DNA of 64,000 bases, taken from NCBI GenBank assembly GCA_025716815.1, contig JAIXMN010000001.1, positions 1,550,001 to 1,614,000 on the forward strand, given 5' to 3'. Below are positions 47,838 to 60,543 of the stretch, piece after piece. The position numbers were made by a program, and so were the translations under genes. Origin of the DNA: Dichotomocladium elegans. Taxonomy: Eukaryota; Mucoromycota; Mucoromycetes; Mucorales; Lichtheimiaceae. The stretch's first letter is position 1. Each line of letters begins with the position of its first letter. The notes under the pieces were generated by a model. It searched no databases. It was given only the letters and a program-made list of their open reading frames with translations, and was not told the DNA's origin.

Positions 47838-48400
47838 TAGTCCAATGCATGGCAGTGAATTGGGAATCATCAGAAGCACTGGTGGGTCCAGACCAACTGC
47901 AAACCATGCTATCTGTATCTAATATCCTCCTGAACTTTTATATCTGAAGTCTGAAGCTTTTTTGGCCATCAGAATTGAAGCGTTGAAAGCTATGTTTGCC
48001 GCAGTGTCATCTGCTTCAAATATTTTAAAAGAAGTACTTAGTAGCCAAGAGATGAGCAGCGGCAACTACAACAGCAGCAGCAGGATCAACATTTGCTAGG
48101 ACACAAAAAGATAAAAGAATGAACGGAACATCGTTTTTAACTTCTATATATTAACGTTTCCATTCCACAGCTCAGCGGTGAGGAGCTGACCAAGGCTGAT
48201 AAATATTACCTGTCATCAGTCGCAAACGATGGAACCATGAAGGGTTGCATTCTTTTTTTAGCAGCACACCGTCTGTTGCTTCACGAATCGGATGCAATAA
48301 ACGTAGCTATTGCCAAGTAGGCTTTTTCCAAGATAGACTTGGCTCGCCGCACTACCTTTTATTGCCTTTCTCGAGGCTTGGGATGTCATGGATCGGGGAA
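47838..48400 (+). pseudogene. Third, partial copy of the palindrome-2 gene
   Basis: Matches about 44395-45020 of the left arm in the same orientation: ATGCATGGCA, the GTGGGTCC intron start, EALKAM, a shorter glutamine tract and the LSGEELTKADKYYL exon. It lacks about 60 bases after the poly-Gln that the arms have, and the homology ends near 48400. At the T-run (48251-48257) it has seven T where both arms have six, which keeps the frame open through LLLHESDAINVAIAK. This version probably preserves the ancestral frame at that point. Confidence 0.75.
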
Positions 48401-48992
48401 GATTTCTATGCCAAATGTGATTGTGGTATTTATACAAAAATGCAACATCAAAGTTACGTAGTCTACGTTATCTTCCGGTCTTTGTTAATCATATCTCTGA
48501 AATGCCGTCTTTCTCAGCTCTAAATAAAAGTCGATCCACTAAGCCATAATATCAGGTACCAGCCCTCAGAACGTACAAAACACAAGGCACTGAAGTTTAA
48601 AAAGCCGTTCTAGACGAACCTGTTTGTGCGTACCAAAATAGTCAACCTGCACTATTCCTGGATGCGGAAGGTTTCATTTTTAATACCAAAGCTCTACTTA
48701 TTATCAGAGCCTACTGTGCCTTTTTCAGACGGCTATAATGCTTAACATCAAGGATTAGGACAGAGCTCTAAAAATCGTGAATGGGCAAGAATGATTCAAG
48801 CTAGCTGGGTTTTAAAATGTACCTTGAACGACGACATGGACGTACAACGCTAACTCACCAAAGCGTCACCCGCAATTCGTATATATTTTAGAGAGCCATT
48901 TGCACTCTTCTAGGTAAAAATTATGATCCTAGTAATTTAACGTACCTAGTAATAATTATGATCAACCCCGCAGACAAAGCATCTGCATAAGC
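48401..48992. other. Spacer before the carboxypeptidase gene
   Basis: About 0.6 kb with no coding signal, AT-rich. It should contain the promoter of the Kex1-like gene. Confidence 0.5.
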
Positions 48993-51931
48993 ATGTGGAG
49001 GCGTGCGTTGTTCATCCTGAGCGGCATCGCTGCTATAGCCGCACAAACAGGTCAGCCAAGTTGAATAAAAGCCGACTCAGGCAGATACACGTTCTTTTAG
49101 AGAACGTGTAGTCAAACCCCCAACTCGTATTCACGCCCCTTCTTTGTCTATCTCCTTTAGCCGAATATTATGAGGTGCAAAGTCTGCCTGGTCTTGATAT
49201 CGAGGCTCTTGGTTTTTCTCAGCATGCTGGGTAAGAAGAGCCCCATGCGACGCGTCAATAATTGATGCACTGACTTAAACGTGCCTAAGGTTCATTGAGA
49301 TTTCCCCCGAAACCCATGGTAATCTTTTCTTTTGGATGATCGAACCAAATATAAACACGGATAAGATGGTAAGAAGGGAAGGTCAAAGGGAGTCCAAAGA
49401 AAGGCTCAGCCTTTATTTGATAGATATTGTGGTTGAATGGAGGGCCCGGGTGCTCAAGTATGGATGGACTTTTCCTTGAAAATGGGCCTTTCCGTATCAA
49501 CCCGGATCACACCGTTAATATCACAAGTGGTGGATGGCAAGACCATGCTACAGTTGTTTTCCGTAAATCTGAGCTAAAGAAACTAATTTGATGGACGCGA
49601 GGAGTTTTCTAACCCTTCTTTCAATTTAGTGGACCAACCCGTAGGTACAGGATTCAGCTACACAGATGTTGGCGGCTATACGAAAAATATGACGCAGGTG
49701 AAATATCATTTTACCTATTTATCGAACAGACATATTTATGAGATTGACTTTTGTACCTGGTCAGATTGTGGATGAATTTGTCTTGTTCATCGATAAGTTC
49801 TTTGAAGTGTTCCCGGATCTCAGAAACAAAGACGTTGGTATAATTGAACATGAAAAAAGAGATACAGATAACGTTAACAAGCTGAATGAATTGCAGCTGT
49901 ATCTAGCGGGTGAAAGTTTTGCAGGAACTTATATCCCATACATGAGCAATCGGCTCTTGGATCTGAACAAGAACAGCGCTAGCGAAGGGTATAATATCAA
50001 AGGCATCGCTATTGGAAATGGATGGATATCACCATTACATCAGGTGAGTTAATCCCGGGGGGAAGAGAGGAAATGTTTTCCACCGTACTTCTTGATATCA
50101 TGCCTGATCAGCTGGTCCAATCTTCATAGTACAACGCCTACCTCGATTTCGCCATAAAAGCAGATCTGGTGCCGTCTCACCGCATGGTAAAGTTAACTCT
50201 TGATATACGGTATAAAATAGGGTGCTGACCAATTGCAGCAATATCTTGGCGCAATATACGAGGAATGCAAGGTAGCACTTACCAACGCCGAGACTATCCA
50301 CATTTATGAATGCGAACGTATTCTGACGGGCATTCTGGATGGAACTGTATACGAGTAAGGAATATGATCCCCCTTCTATGGAACACGGCCGAACATTGCG
50401 CTGATATGCTATTGCTTATCTAGAAAGGACGGTGCCAAGTATTGTGTCAACATGTATGATACTCGCTTAACGTCGCTTTTGGATGACGGCTGCGGTATGG
50501 CATGGCCATCAGATCTTGATGCGGTTACCACTTATCTGAGAGTAAGACTGGAGGGATGACAAAATCTCTGGATAGTTCAATAACATCCTTTTTTTTTCTC
50601 TACACATTTCTCGTGTTCCTCAGAGCCCTGAGCTTGTTCGAGCAGTACATGCGGGAAAGGCTTCTGGAGGTTGGACAGAATGTTCTCAGAATGTAGCGAG
50701 GAATCTTGCTTATACTGCAGATGAACCGGCATATAATGTAAGTTTAAGCAATCTCCACTGTTCACACCTTTTGCAAGATCGCATGATCGACATTTCTTTT
50801 AGCTTCTTCCACGTATCTTGGAAGAAATTCCCGTGCTACTTTTCAGCGGCGATCAGGATCTCATCTGCAATGTGATCGGGACAGAGTACCTGATCGGCAA
50901 TATGACCTGGAACGGTGCTAAAGGATTTAAGGCAAGCCCTAAAAATTAAACGCATCGGCAACCCTGTCTAACATATCGCATGAAGACTCCGGAGACACTT
51001 GATTGGTACATTGACGATAAGGTTGTTGGATCTTATACAGAGCAACGGAATCTTAGCTTTGTGATTATCAAGAATGGCAGCCACATGGTGTCGTACGACC
51101 GCCCAATTGAAACCCTCGACATGATAAATCGCTTTATGGGAGTGGGTAACAACAGAGTCAATGGTCTCAAATCCCATGTGGGAGATAAGATTGCTGAAGA
51201 GCCAACGCAAGATGATCCATCATCAACCACGCCTCCAGGAAGCACTATATCACCTACCGCTGGGGAGACTATGCTCCCTCAGGAACCCGAAAACTCTAAT
51301 CAAGAGGATGAAGTTGAGGGAACAAAGCATAATTATGGCTGGTTTGTATCTGTCGAGGGGAAAAAAATAGGAAAGACCTTTTTGATAGATGCCTTTTGCT
51401 TTATACATCACATGGTAGGATCGCACTAGCAGGTTTCATCATGCTCGCCGCCGCTATTGGTGCCGGTTACTATTGGTATGGAAAGAAGAAAAATGCGCGG
51501 AAAGAGTATCACTCTACTGCAGCAGGCGTTACGTCGGGCGGTTTAAGAGGATTGTTCAGTATTTTTAGCCGAAACAGACGGCGTCCAAGGCCTAAACTAC
51601 GACTCGATGATCATGACGAGACAAATGAATTGTATGTATTTTGATAGAGAGGGCTGTGCCTAGATCATGTTAAGCGCGAAGACCTATTGATTTCTTAAAT
51701 AGGGACGAGCTAGTAATCGAGACTCCTACACTTTTTACGGCGGAGGAGTACTATGATGAAAACCAGCATGATCGTGAGAACGCATCTCCGGGTTCGCATA
51801 GAAATAATCACAGAAGCGACACCACGACCCGGTTTGCTATTGCTGAAGAGGAGGATGACGAAAACTTTGATCTGGATGACTTTGCAAACCTAAAAGATGA
51901 GGAGGAGCGGCAACACAGATTAGGACATTAA
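48993..51931 (+). CDS. KEX1: Kex1-like serine carboxypeptidase (type I membrane protein, S10 family)
   Basis: Trims C-terminal Lys/Arg from peptides processed by Kex2 in the late Golgi. ATG at 48993 opens a signal peptide ([19 protein letters not shown]). Family blocks: FFWMIEP (near 49325), LENGPFRI (near 49478), [10 protein letters not shown] (near 49634), and the catalytic Ser in [12 protein letters not shown] (Ser codon 49914-49916). Then [11 protein letters not shown], the catalytic Asp block [12 protein letters not shown] (near 50835-50870) and the His block [13 protein letters not shown] (near 51070-51110). A Thr/Pro/Glu-rich stalk, one transmembrane segment ([17 protein letters not shown]) and a long acidic cytosolic tail follow. 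The membrane anchor and acidic tail distinguish Kex1 from vacuolar carboxypeptidase Y. About ten introns. The tail end, TAA at 51929-51931, lies 122 bp from the convergent M16 gene. Confidence 0.93.
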
Positions 51932-52053
51932 GATACTGCAAGGGCATTTCTTTCTAGTGCCGTTTAACCAAAATGTATTATTTTTTTAAAACATTCAATC
52001 CAAGTCTTGACAAAGTAATATGCAAAAAAGGAGACGAGAAAAGAAGGGCTAAC

Positions 52054-55000
52054 TTATGGCTCTGAAAAATCGTTCAGAGTCTTCACTTCGAGATCAAATC
52101 CAAGGGAGGCAAATCCTTTTTGGATGTCGTCTGTTTTGCCAGGCGAGCTGACTACGACAATATTAACTTTGCCTGGCGTGAACATGTTGACAAAATATTT
52201 CCTCAGAACACGCTTAAGATCTTCTAGAGTGGTCGCTTGAATAGCAGCAAGCATGTCACGGTTGTGAGTTGCAGGAACTTGCTTCAAAACCTGGTTGACG
52301 AATGACTGGAGCGCTGCTCGATCCATTGTGTTCTCTCGGGCAACCATACTATAGATCACTGCGCTCTTTGCACCTTCAATAGCTGATGGTTCTATAGCCA
52401 TCTACGAATGATTTCGGATATTTAGCGTCGTGTAAATGTTTATAAGGATCCTCCCAAAATTTACCTCTCCATTGGTAAGCTGATCAATGACGCTCTTCGC
52501 TTTGGCAAATGCCTTATAAGCATCTGGTGACTGGTAAATAGTAAAGCTAAGCGAGCCTGTTTCGGCATCCGCGGTCAGGAAACATGAGTATGCCAGGCCT
52601 TGCCCGCGGATAAACTTCCAAAAGATGCCTTCCATCGTATCTAGCAATTCTGACATCACTAACAAAGCGGGAATATCCGGATCATCGAACCTGCTGGGAC
52701 CTATCAGCATAGTGAGTGTACTAGAGATAAGGGGAAACCTGCTTCATACTTTACCCTTTGCGGTCTGTAATGAAAAGGAATTCTCAATTGTCGGGAGATT
52801 TATGATCGTGCCCTGATAGTCGAAATAGATATCAGTACGAAATTGTGCCACATCTTTTTCTTTCAATTGAATGTCTTACAATCTGACCGGGTTCAAGACC
52901 AGCTGGATTCAGCACTTGCTGCGAGAGCGTCACGGGGGCCAAAGGTGCCTTGAGATCCTATATAAATCTAGGTCAGTTACTTTCTTGATTAATCTCTCAT
53001 CTATATCCCTTTACTCCTGTTACCATTGTAGGGAACACGTTTGCAAAGGACGTCCGCGGTTTCTCGAGCTTATTTATATTGCCAGTGACGTGGATGCGGA
53101 TATTATTTGGACGACACACTGGAGGTATGGAAACATTTGTCAGTTATAAGGTTAATATGTATACCATTTGTCTTGGGACTTACATGCTTCTCTATATGCA
53201 TCTAAGTCGGCAATTACTGAGGCCGGATCATCGTCAAGCCTCTGGACAACCTCTTGCAAAAAGCTGGCTTGGTACAACACGTTGCGTGCTGCATTCGCAG
53301 ACTTTTTAGAGTCGTATTGGAGCGCGCGCATGACAGCGTTTGTCATCTAAAAAATAGAATTAGCACATATAACACATGTGCGGACCGAAAACATACACTA
53401 TGCCCATCACGTTTGGCTTGTGGGATATCATTTAAAGCTTGGTAAGCCACAATCTTCAATCTGGGATAAGAAAACACGACAAAAGGTATGGTATTGGTCA
53501 TCGCATTTCATCGGACAGGTAGACGGGTTATTTTCTACTTACCTTTCAGCGGTAAACTGAGTACGCCAGAGGATGTTCTTTAGCCATTGAATGCCTTTTT
53601 GGTATTTAGATGCTTCTGTCTTGATCGTAAAAACGAGCAATTCTCTAAATCCACAGGTAGTTCCCAAGCCAGCATCATATTCTACTGTATCTTTTGAAAG
53701 AAGTTTGACCACGTCTTCATATGGGATTATCTCGCCATCATCGCCCTTTACTGGTAGCGAAAAGATTGTCTTTAGTAACAGACGTGTGTATGGAAGCAGA
53801 GACGCCGGGACTGATGCAGCACTGATATGGGCAGAAATCTTCACAAATTGGGAGTGTACATCTAATAGCATCTTTGTAAGAAAGGGCTTCGGGATATTAG
53901 AAAGACCTGCGGCTTACGATCAAACTGTATAAAAAGCGGAACGTGTATCGCATTGTCTTTGTTAATCCATTTTTGCACCTCGTTCTTGCTATAATGATGT
54001 CTAAGTTGAGCGAACGGGGAAAAAGGACGGAGATGACGAATAGCTTACATTTCACCGTCATCGTTGTTCCTGGCAGTAAGAACATTGATGAAGTTGATCG
54101 ATGACACAGGTGGGATGGTAAAACTTTCAATAATCTCGTCAGGGAGTTTTGCGTCATTAGTCGCCATAGCCTTTTCAAGGTCATGCTGTAACTGCTTCAG
54201 CTTCTCTTCGCCAAGGTCAGCTCTCTGCTTCTCAATACGCTTCTTTTCCTCTTCCGAAAGCTGCTCAGCAAACTCTGCTGACGGCTTGCCGTAGAGTGTC
54301 ACGTGTGGAGGATCAAGGTACCATCTATTTGAGATAACATCAGTATGAAGGACTTTCTAATTGAAACATTTCTACGTACTTGATCAAAACACCAAGCCAG
54401 TCAGCCTTCGTATAACTTGCTAATTTGTTGAGATATTCTTTGTCCTTGAGAGAATCGAGCAAATCGCGTCCATCTGGTCTACCATATAGAAAGTCTATCC
54501 ATACAAATTGCTGTTAATAAAATAGAGCAATGCCACGAAACAAAGGGACATGTACCAGAGATGCAAGCAGCAGCAGCTGTGTCGTGTGCATCTGTTTCAA
54601 TGCTATCCAAGAGCTATTTACAGAAATATATATGAGAAAACTTCAGCGGTCGTTTTCTTCGCCTATTTTGGACCTTAAGCATCTCTTTCTCGATGACCGT
54701 AGCCATGCGTTCCATATCGATATCTTCTTCCTCTACCAGTCTCTGGAATGTCTCGAAGAGAAGTTTGGGGAAATCTTCCATTTCCTCAACGGGCACATTG
54801 GAAGCAGTGAGCATCAAAGTCGTCTTAAGATGATCCGTGGCATGAAACTCGACATCTGTGCAAAGCGGTTCCTCGATTTCAACAAACTCTTTCTGCAATA
54901 CTGAGACAGGAGATTCAGTCAGGTAAACATTGAGAACTTCTAATGCTTTGATTTGAATATGGTCCTAGGTGAAAAGAAGGTTGCTGTCTAAATCGGAGGC

Positions 55001-56487
55001 GCAAACACAGCTATACCGCATTTCTCTCACTTACATGACACATTGGACCATTCCAGGCAATAAGCACAGTTCCCATTGATTCATCCTCGTCGGGGAAGAG
55101 AACCGTTTCTTCAACATCCTTCTCTAGGTCAGGGAAATCACCTGAATTAACCCAGGGTCTGTCCATCGGTGGCAAAGGTCCTTTCGTTAAAATGTTCTCT
55201 TCTACCGGACCAAGTGCCTGCAGGACGAGATCGTGGTTAATGGTACCAGTAATAATGAGGCACAGATTATCGGGGCGGTAATAAGCTTTGTGATAACCAC
55301 GAACTGAGCGATGTTGAGAGTGAGTTAGAAATATGCTTATCACTGCACATCCATTTCCTTACTTTTCTCCACAGAAAGCTCCCGAAGGCGCTCCATCAGA
55401 CCTCCAGTCTCTGATCGATACCCACATCCTTCAGGGAACATGATCCGTCGCATTCGCAAGTGTATCCGGTCATCACCAGTATTTTGGCAGCCCTACGATG
55501 AGGAGTATGAATGATACTGGTTTATAGGATGATGATCTACCCTTACCTGCATTTCGCTGTAAACAACCTGGTAAAAGTATTTTTAAGTCTTAATGAGAGC
55601 TCAATTTTGAAGCTTAATAGCACCTACCCCTTAAAAAAGATGAATCAGTAAACATTGTATCACACAGATGTACACAGAAACAAACTCGCTTCCACTCATG
55701 TTCCGTACCTGCATCCTCGCCTTTCCCATTGATGTGATGAACTTCGGTGTAGTATCCGCTATCGGTAAGTGTTGGATAAAGAATGTGATCGACATAGATC
55801 GGCAATAATTTCAAGAACCCTTCGCTTCCGGCCGTGTTGATTGCTGAGCACAGAAATCAGTACACCCGAATTTTTAATAGATTATGTCGGATGGCTATAC
55901 TTGCTGTAACACGTATGGTCCACATCCGTCCATGCGTTTGTTCCTTGTGCGATTGCTCGGTTCGCCAGCGAGTCCAGGACACCCTTATTTGTGGGTATGT
56001 GTAAGAACGTAGTCTGTCACCTCCGTTTCTGCCCTCCACACTTCCCCCCACGAAAAGTCACCTTATACGGATATTTTTCACTGCCAAGAAATACAAGACT
56101 ATAACGTAGGAATAGAAAGATCAGGATGACGCAATAAGAGAGATGTAAAGGTATAAGGCACCTACTGCTCCAGCGTATGAGGGCATCCAAAATCATCGAA
56201 ACCTGATAGAAAGGAAATGGTAAGCCGTGCCAGGTCCATGAAGTCAAATTGGCTGTATCCTTAGCCCCTTACTCTCTGTTGCTAGAGCAAAATAGCCGTT
56301 GACAAGAGGAGCTATGACGAAAAGGATATGAATATACTTTGCACTCAAGTCGCTCTGAGATCGGATCACCTTCAACATCAGCAATGGCAACGGACAATCC
56401 CGTTTTCGCACTCTTGTACTTTGTAAAGGTGATTCCGTAGTCCGTTGGTATCTCGCAGAGTTTCTCGAAATTACAACTGGTGACCAT
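52054..56487 (-). CDS. M16 (pitrilysin-type) zinc metalloprotease, YOL098C/Sdd3-like
   Basis: A large two-halved inverzincin-type peptidase of about 1,000 aa, with about a dozen short introns. ATG at 56487 (MVTSCNFEKL). The zinc site HxxEH is read directly as HTLEH (minus strand, about 56166-56180, split by an intron), followed by LVFLGSEKYPYK and then DSLANRAIAQGTNAWTD. Further blocks: a VVYSEMQGCQNTGDDR-like segment, RSYHKAYYRPDNLCLIITG near 55270-55330, the inactive C-terminal half and the last exon ending TAA at 52054. The GSEKYPYKGVLD and GTNAWTD blocks place it with the cytosolic family typified by yeast YOL098C rather than with mitochondrial Cym1. Its biological role is poorly known. 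The 5' region is shared with a 1.9-kb spacer. Confidence 0.9.
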
Positions 56488-58384
56488 AGCGAAGGAGAGA
56501 GACGGCGGGGATAAAGAAAAGGAAACGGTTGACCACGCGTGCGTGTCAGTTTGACACCGCTCAACAAGCCCGACGCCTATTTCGCGGTCACGGATTTCAT
56601 GGAAGCACTGCTTTATCCCGCGTGATCCGATTTGAAAGAAATCAATGATGTTGATACTGTACTTTGTGAGATAGAGCAAAGTTCCCGTTCCAAATTTTTA
56701 AGTAATAGAATATCTATTGTGGCATGGAAGGACCGCCTGTTCCGATATCAATTTTAATGAAGCATTGTCAGGAGGAAGAGGATTAGTAACAAGAGATAAT
56801 AAAACGGAGGAGTGTCACGTTTCCGTTTGTGCAACTGCCGCCTTTGCTGATCAAAAGGGTGGCGCGGCAACATGGCTGTGCCACAATTAGGTGGAGGGCA
56901 GCTTGCTTTTACTTTCCAGCTTGTAGTACTTGCTATCTCCATAAACAAGACCACCCGAAATTACAGGCATACACCGTCCCAAAATCGAAGTCGCATTTCG
57001 CCAAGAAATCTTTTACGTGTGATGACAAAGTACGAAAAAATGATGATTATCTATATCGACTTTATATATTGACCAATTGTACCAGTACTTGATGTGCCAT
57101 GGAAGAGAAGTCAAAAAGAATACCGGAACCCCACGATGAAGCCGCAATGTGGCTGTCTTCGGACAAGGTCTCGCCCTTTCTCTTTTACCGCGGAGCCGTT
57201 GCTCCTGGTGTTGTCTGTACTTTCTCTTTCCACTGCTCCCAGCGCACGCCCCACCCCTCCGTTGTGGTTATTGCGATGTACGCATCTGGATGCACGTATA
57301 ATTTAAGCGACATCTGTGCATTTTAAACAATACACGGAAAATAATGTAGGGAAACCTACAATCGCTCTCCATCGTGCCAGTCAATGCTACATTGCTTTCC
57401 GTCAGGATTTTGCTACCCAAACCAGGGTGGAACGTTGTTGGGAAAGTATCTACGGCGTCTTATTGAAGAGATGACATCCACCAACGTTTATGCAAGGCGG
57501 TTTTATCTGCCCACGCATACAAATATTACATATATCCACGTAGGAATGACATCGTAGATGAAGTTTCTGTAGGATGATTCTTGCCGCTTCTACCGATCTA
57601 AAGAGTTCATATAAATTTTTATCTCCTTGAACATAAGGATGACGTTGCGACCTCCACGGTATCGCTCCCAATTTTGCTGTTTCGGGATAAAAGAAGTTCG
57701 CCCGGATGGTCTGTGCCGTTCCTCAAGTTGGCTACTGTCGTATGATTAGAGATTTCACCTCTCGATATTCGATATTAGAGGCAAAATTGGTAACACAATC
57801 GGAATCTGTATAGGGCAATGAATAACTGACTGAAAAGGCAAAGCTATCTCTTTACTCGGGCATCGGACAAACGGAGAAAAAGGAGGGTGATCAGCTTGCT
57901 CCCAAAAGGAAAGTTGGCAGTAACGAACGACACCCCATTTTATCGCATGAGTTCCAAACGTGATAAACAAATCTCCTTGATTGCTGTTTGACGCGAATAG
58001 AGAATCGATGGACCGCCCTTAGATTTCGGTAAAGGCGCAGTAAGCTAGGTCAATTAGCGGTGTATTTCGGGTAAATATTTCGTGATGCCCGTGTGTAGGT
58101 ATATATGCAAGTCTAAATGAACCTGCGACTCTTCTCCTTTAAAGGAGAAGGAAGCTAATATAGACACAGGCGATATTTACACAGTGACTAAGGAGCAGAT
58201 CAATAGTTTCATCGGCCATGTTGTGTACTGTGACGGAAGGATAAAAAATAGTCAAATTTGGGTAAATTCTCTTCTCTTGTCCACAATTGGACGATGATTA
58301 AACTCTATTTTTTATGGAAGATTTAAAAGACCAACGACCCGCTTTTTTCTTTTTCCCTTTTCTTGTGTCTCTTCTTCCTCTTCG
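56488..58384. other. Long spacer, no supported gene
   Basis: Lies between the M16 gene start and the cyclin start, so it should contain both promoters. The longest open frames (about 75 codons, for example 57099-57326 on the plus strand) have no recognisable domain. The 60 bases before 58385 are T/C-rich, like the CDC24 and permease leaders. Confidence 0.5.
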
Positions 58385-59054
58385 ATGCCCTCACTTCGAT
58401 TTCGTGATGAAAACCCGGATGCTCTTCTCGGCTACATCGCCATGAAGATCAAAAAAGCAATCCCGTGCTCAACAGAACGGAGGCAATACCAGCACCTCCT
58501 TTTGCCAAGCCTGACGTCGTTTATCAGACATATCTACTATCAGTGCCGTATCTCATCCACTGTTCTCGTCATTGCTCTGATATATCTCACCCGCTTCAAG
58601 AGGAACCTTCCTCACCTCGCCCGCGGCGGTACGCATTTTATATCTATATCTGACAACTCCAAAACGCGATATCTTAATCGCGCGTTTATGTGCCTATATA
58701 TAGAGTACGACACCCCATACAAAATATTTCTTTCATCCATTTTGATTGCATCAAAATACGTGGAAGATCACAATTTTTCAACAAAATCGATCTATAAAGT
58801 CGTTTCTCCTCTTTATTCCTCTCGGGAACTGGCAGAAATGGAGCGAAGCTTCTTAGGCGTTGTTAAGGTGAGTATAAAAAAAAAAGGCGCAGATAATAAT
58901 GGCGAAGTCTAATGCGACGTTTAAACATGATGAAACCCTGCTGATACTGTTTATCATGTTAAAGTTTGACCTTTACGTAGACTTGGTACAAATATCGCAA
59001 TATGTGCAAGAGCACATGGAAAGCATCCAATTGGAACTTTGTTCATCCAAATAA
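58385..59054 (+). CDS. PCL-type cyclin (partner of a Pho85-like CDK)
   Basis: A short 165-aa protein that is essentially one cyclin box. Exons 58385-58628, 58704-58867 and 58965-59054 join in exact phase. Cyclin-fold blocks: LPSLTSFIRHIYYQCRISS (helix 1-2 region), VLVIALIYLTRFK, the KIFLSSILIASKYVED block (the usual LAAxxIAxKYxxD), and SSRELAEMERSFLGVVKFDL, ending in a short amphipathic tail (VQISQYVQEHMES). Order and spacing match the fungal Pcl/Pho80 group, where the motif is ...xMNxxExxFLxxLDFxLxV. It probably activates a Pho85-like kinase in phosphate or cell-cycle control; the partner is inferred, not seen. Confidence 0.85.
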
Positions 59055-59524
59055 CTCCGGCGTACACTCACATAAGCTCTTTTCGCATCCATCAATCTTT
59101 GATTCCATCTGGCCATGACAATATACCCCATCCCCACATCTAAGAGAAGTGCTCAATTCAACAAGTCTTGTCTTCAGCAAGTGCATATACTGTAGCCGTG
59201 ATAGCCACCTCACAATACATATTTGTGTAATCATCGGTCCCTGCTGCTGCAGTGGCGTACTCTTTTTTTTTTTTTGTTTCCAGAAAATGGCTCTTCTCGG
59301 CTTCCCATGGCCCCTTGCATAAACAACAAGGGGATTAACTCGTCCTTGTATGTATACAAGCAGTAACTCATCCTCTCCTCACCGTTCTTCTCTCCCGCTC
59401 TCATTTTTCTCTACCATATCTTGTGTAACAAACAGCCCATGAGCCACACCGGCTGGAGGACAATCACTCTGTACATTATGCATGCAATTCAGATGCCTGT
59501 TTAGCTATTATTTACCAGCAAAGG
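59055..59524. other. Spacer between convergent cyclin and RGG-protein genes
   Basis: No coding signal. It contains a T13 run near 59262 and CT-rich 3' flanks. Confidence 0.5.
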
Positions 59525-60543
59525 TCACGGCCGCTTCTGCATCGACCCTCGCCCCCTGCCGCCCCTGCCGCCCCTGCCGCGCATCATTCCTCCGCCGCGC
59601 CCTCCTCCTCGACCTCTTGACGCACCACCTCTACCACCAGGTGTGTATGGTCTCTTCTTGAGGACTTTGCTGAGATCAGTAATGATCGCACAACGTGTTC
59701 TGTGGCCGGGCCATCCTGGCCAACCTCCAGGCGTAGATGGATTTCGTTTGTTGGGTAGAACTTTGATACGTCCCTCTCGTACAGCCTTCTCAAAATCTCG
59801 ACGCTTTTTGCTCTTGCGTTTCCGCTTACTTTTTTCATCTCCTGCTTGTTGCTGCTGCTGTTGAGTAGAAATATTCATGACGCGTCGTGGATACCGCATT
59901 GCCGGATAGTCCCAATGCGACTGTGCCATAATTGTATCGTAATCAACCGCAGCCGCAGCAACACGCGTCTTGAATTCTGGATCTTTCTCCTTCTCGTAAT
60001 CGACAGGCCGTTGCTCGGTCACCGCGGCCACTAGTTCGGCCAGTCGTTTTGCGTCTTCCTCCTCCTTTTCTTTAATGTTCACTTGCGTCACAGGCTTGCT
60101 GGAAAAAAGTCGAAACGCAAACGCTTCTTCTTCTTCTTCTTCCACATCCTCTTTTTCTCCTTTCTCCTCTTCTTCGGGTGTGTTGTCCGCTGAAAACCGT
60201 AGCACAGAGAGAAAAATAAATGGCCCATTCTTAAAACCTGTCCGTTTCTACGTAAAAAATACATATAATATATACCATCATTAGGAATAGAATCCATATC
60301 GTTCGGCACTCCCATCAGCTGTCGCATGAGCATATCCATTCTTTCTGAATCACTCTCGTCTAGCTCATGTGCTGTGGCATCGGCCTGATCATCAAAGATC
60401 TCGGCTCTGTTAGCTACTCGTGTGCCGGGGATTGTGTATGCTGAAAGCGGTCCTTTCTTTTCTGATCTAGCAAAGCGATAATTTAGAAGATAATGTACGA
60501 TGATCAACGATAACAATGCTAGACCGTACTTGTTGTGTGGCAT
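59525..60543 (-). CDS. Conserved-looking nuclear protein with coiled acidic middle and RGG tail
   Basis: Function unknown. A 14-base first exon (60543-60530, MPHN) splices over a 66-bp intron to SEKKGPLSAYTIPGTR; phase agrees. An acidic segment (DDQADATAHELDESDSERMD) and a second intron (about 60275-60191) lead into the main exon. There, a Glu-rich run is followed by AFRLFSSKPVTQVNI, a WDYPAMRYPRRVM block, a short Gln run, a strongly basic KSKRKRKSKKRR segment (likely nuclear localisation) and a C-terminal GRGG repeat region (RGG box, RNA binding), ending QKRP. The FRLFSS-x-PV pattern resembles a fungal family of unknown function (possibly DUF2011). This is a guess from memory and would need a profile search. 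Nuclear or nucleolar RNA work is inferred from the RGG and NLS only. Confidence 0.75.

Noticed and set aside
57099..57326. 75-codon frame in the spacer upstream of the cyclin
   Set aside because: No domain, no convincing splice continuation, and it overlaps other frames of similar length.
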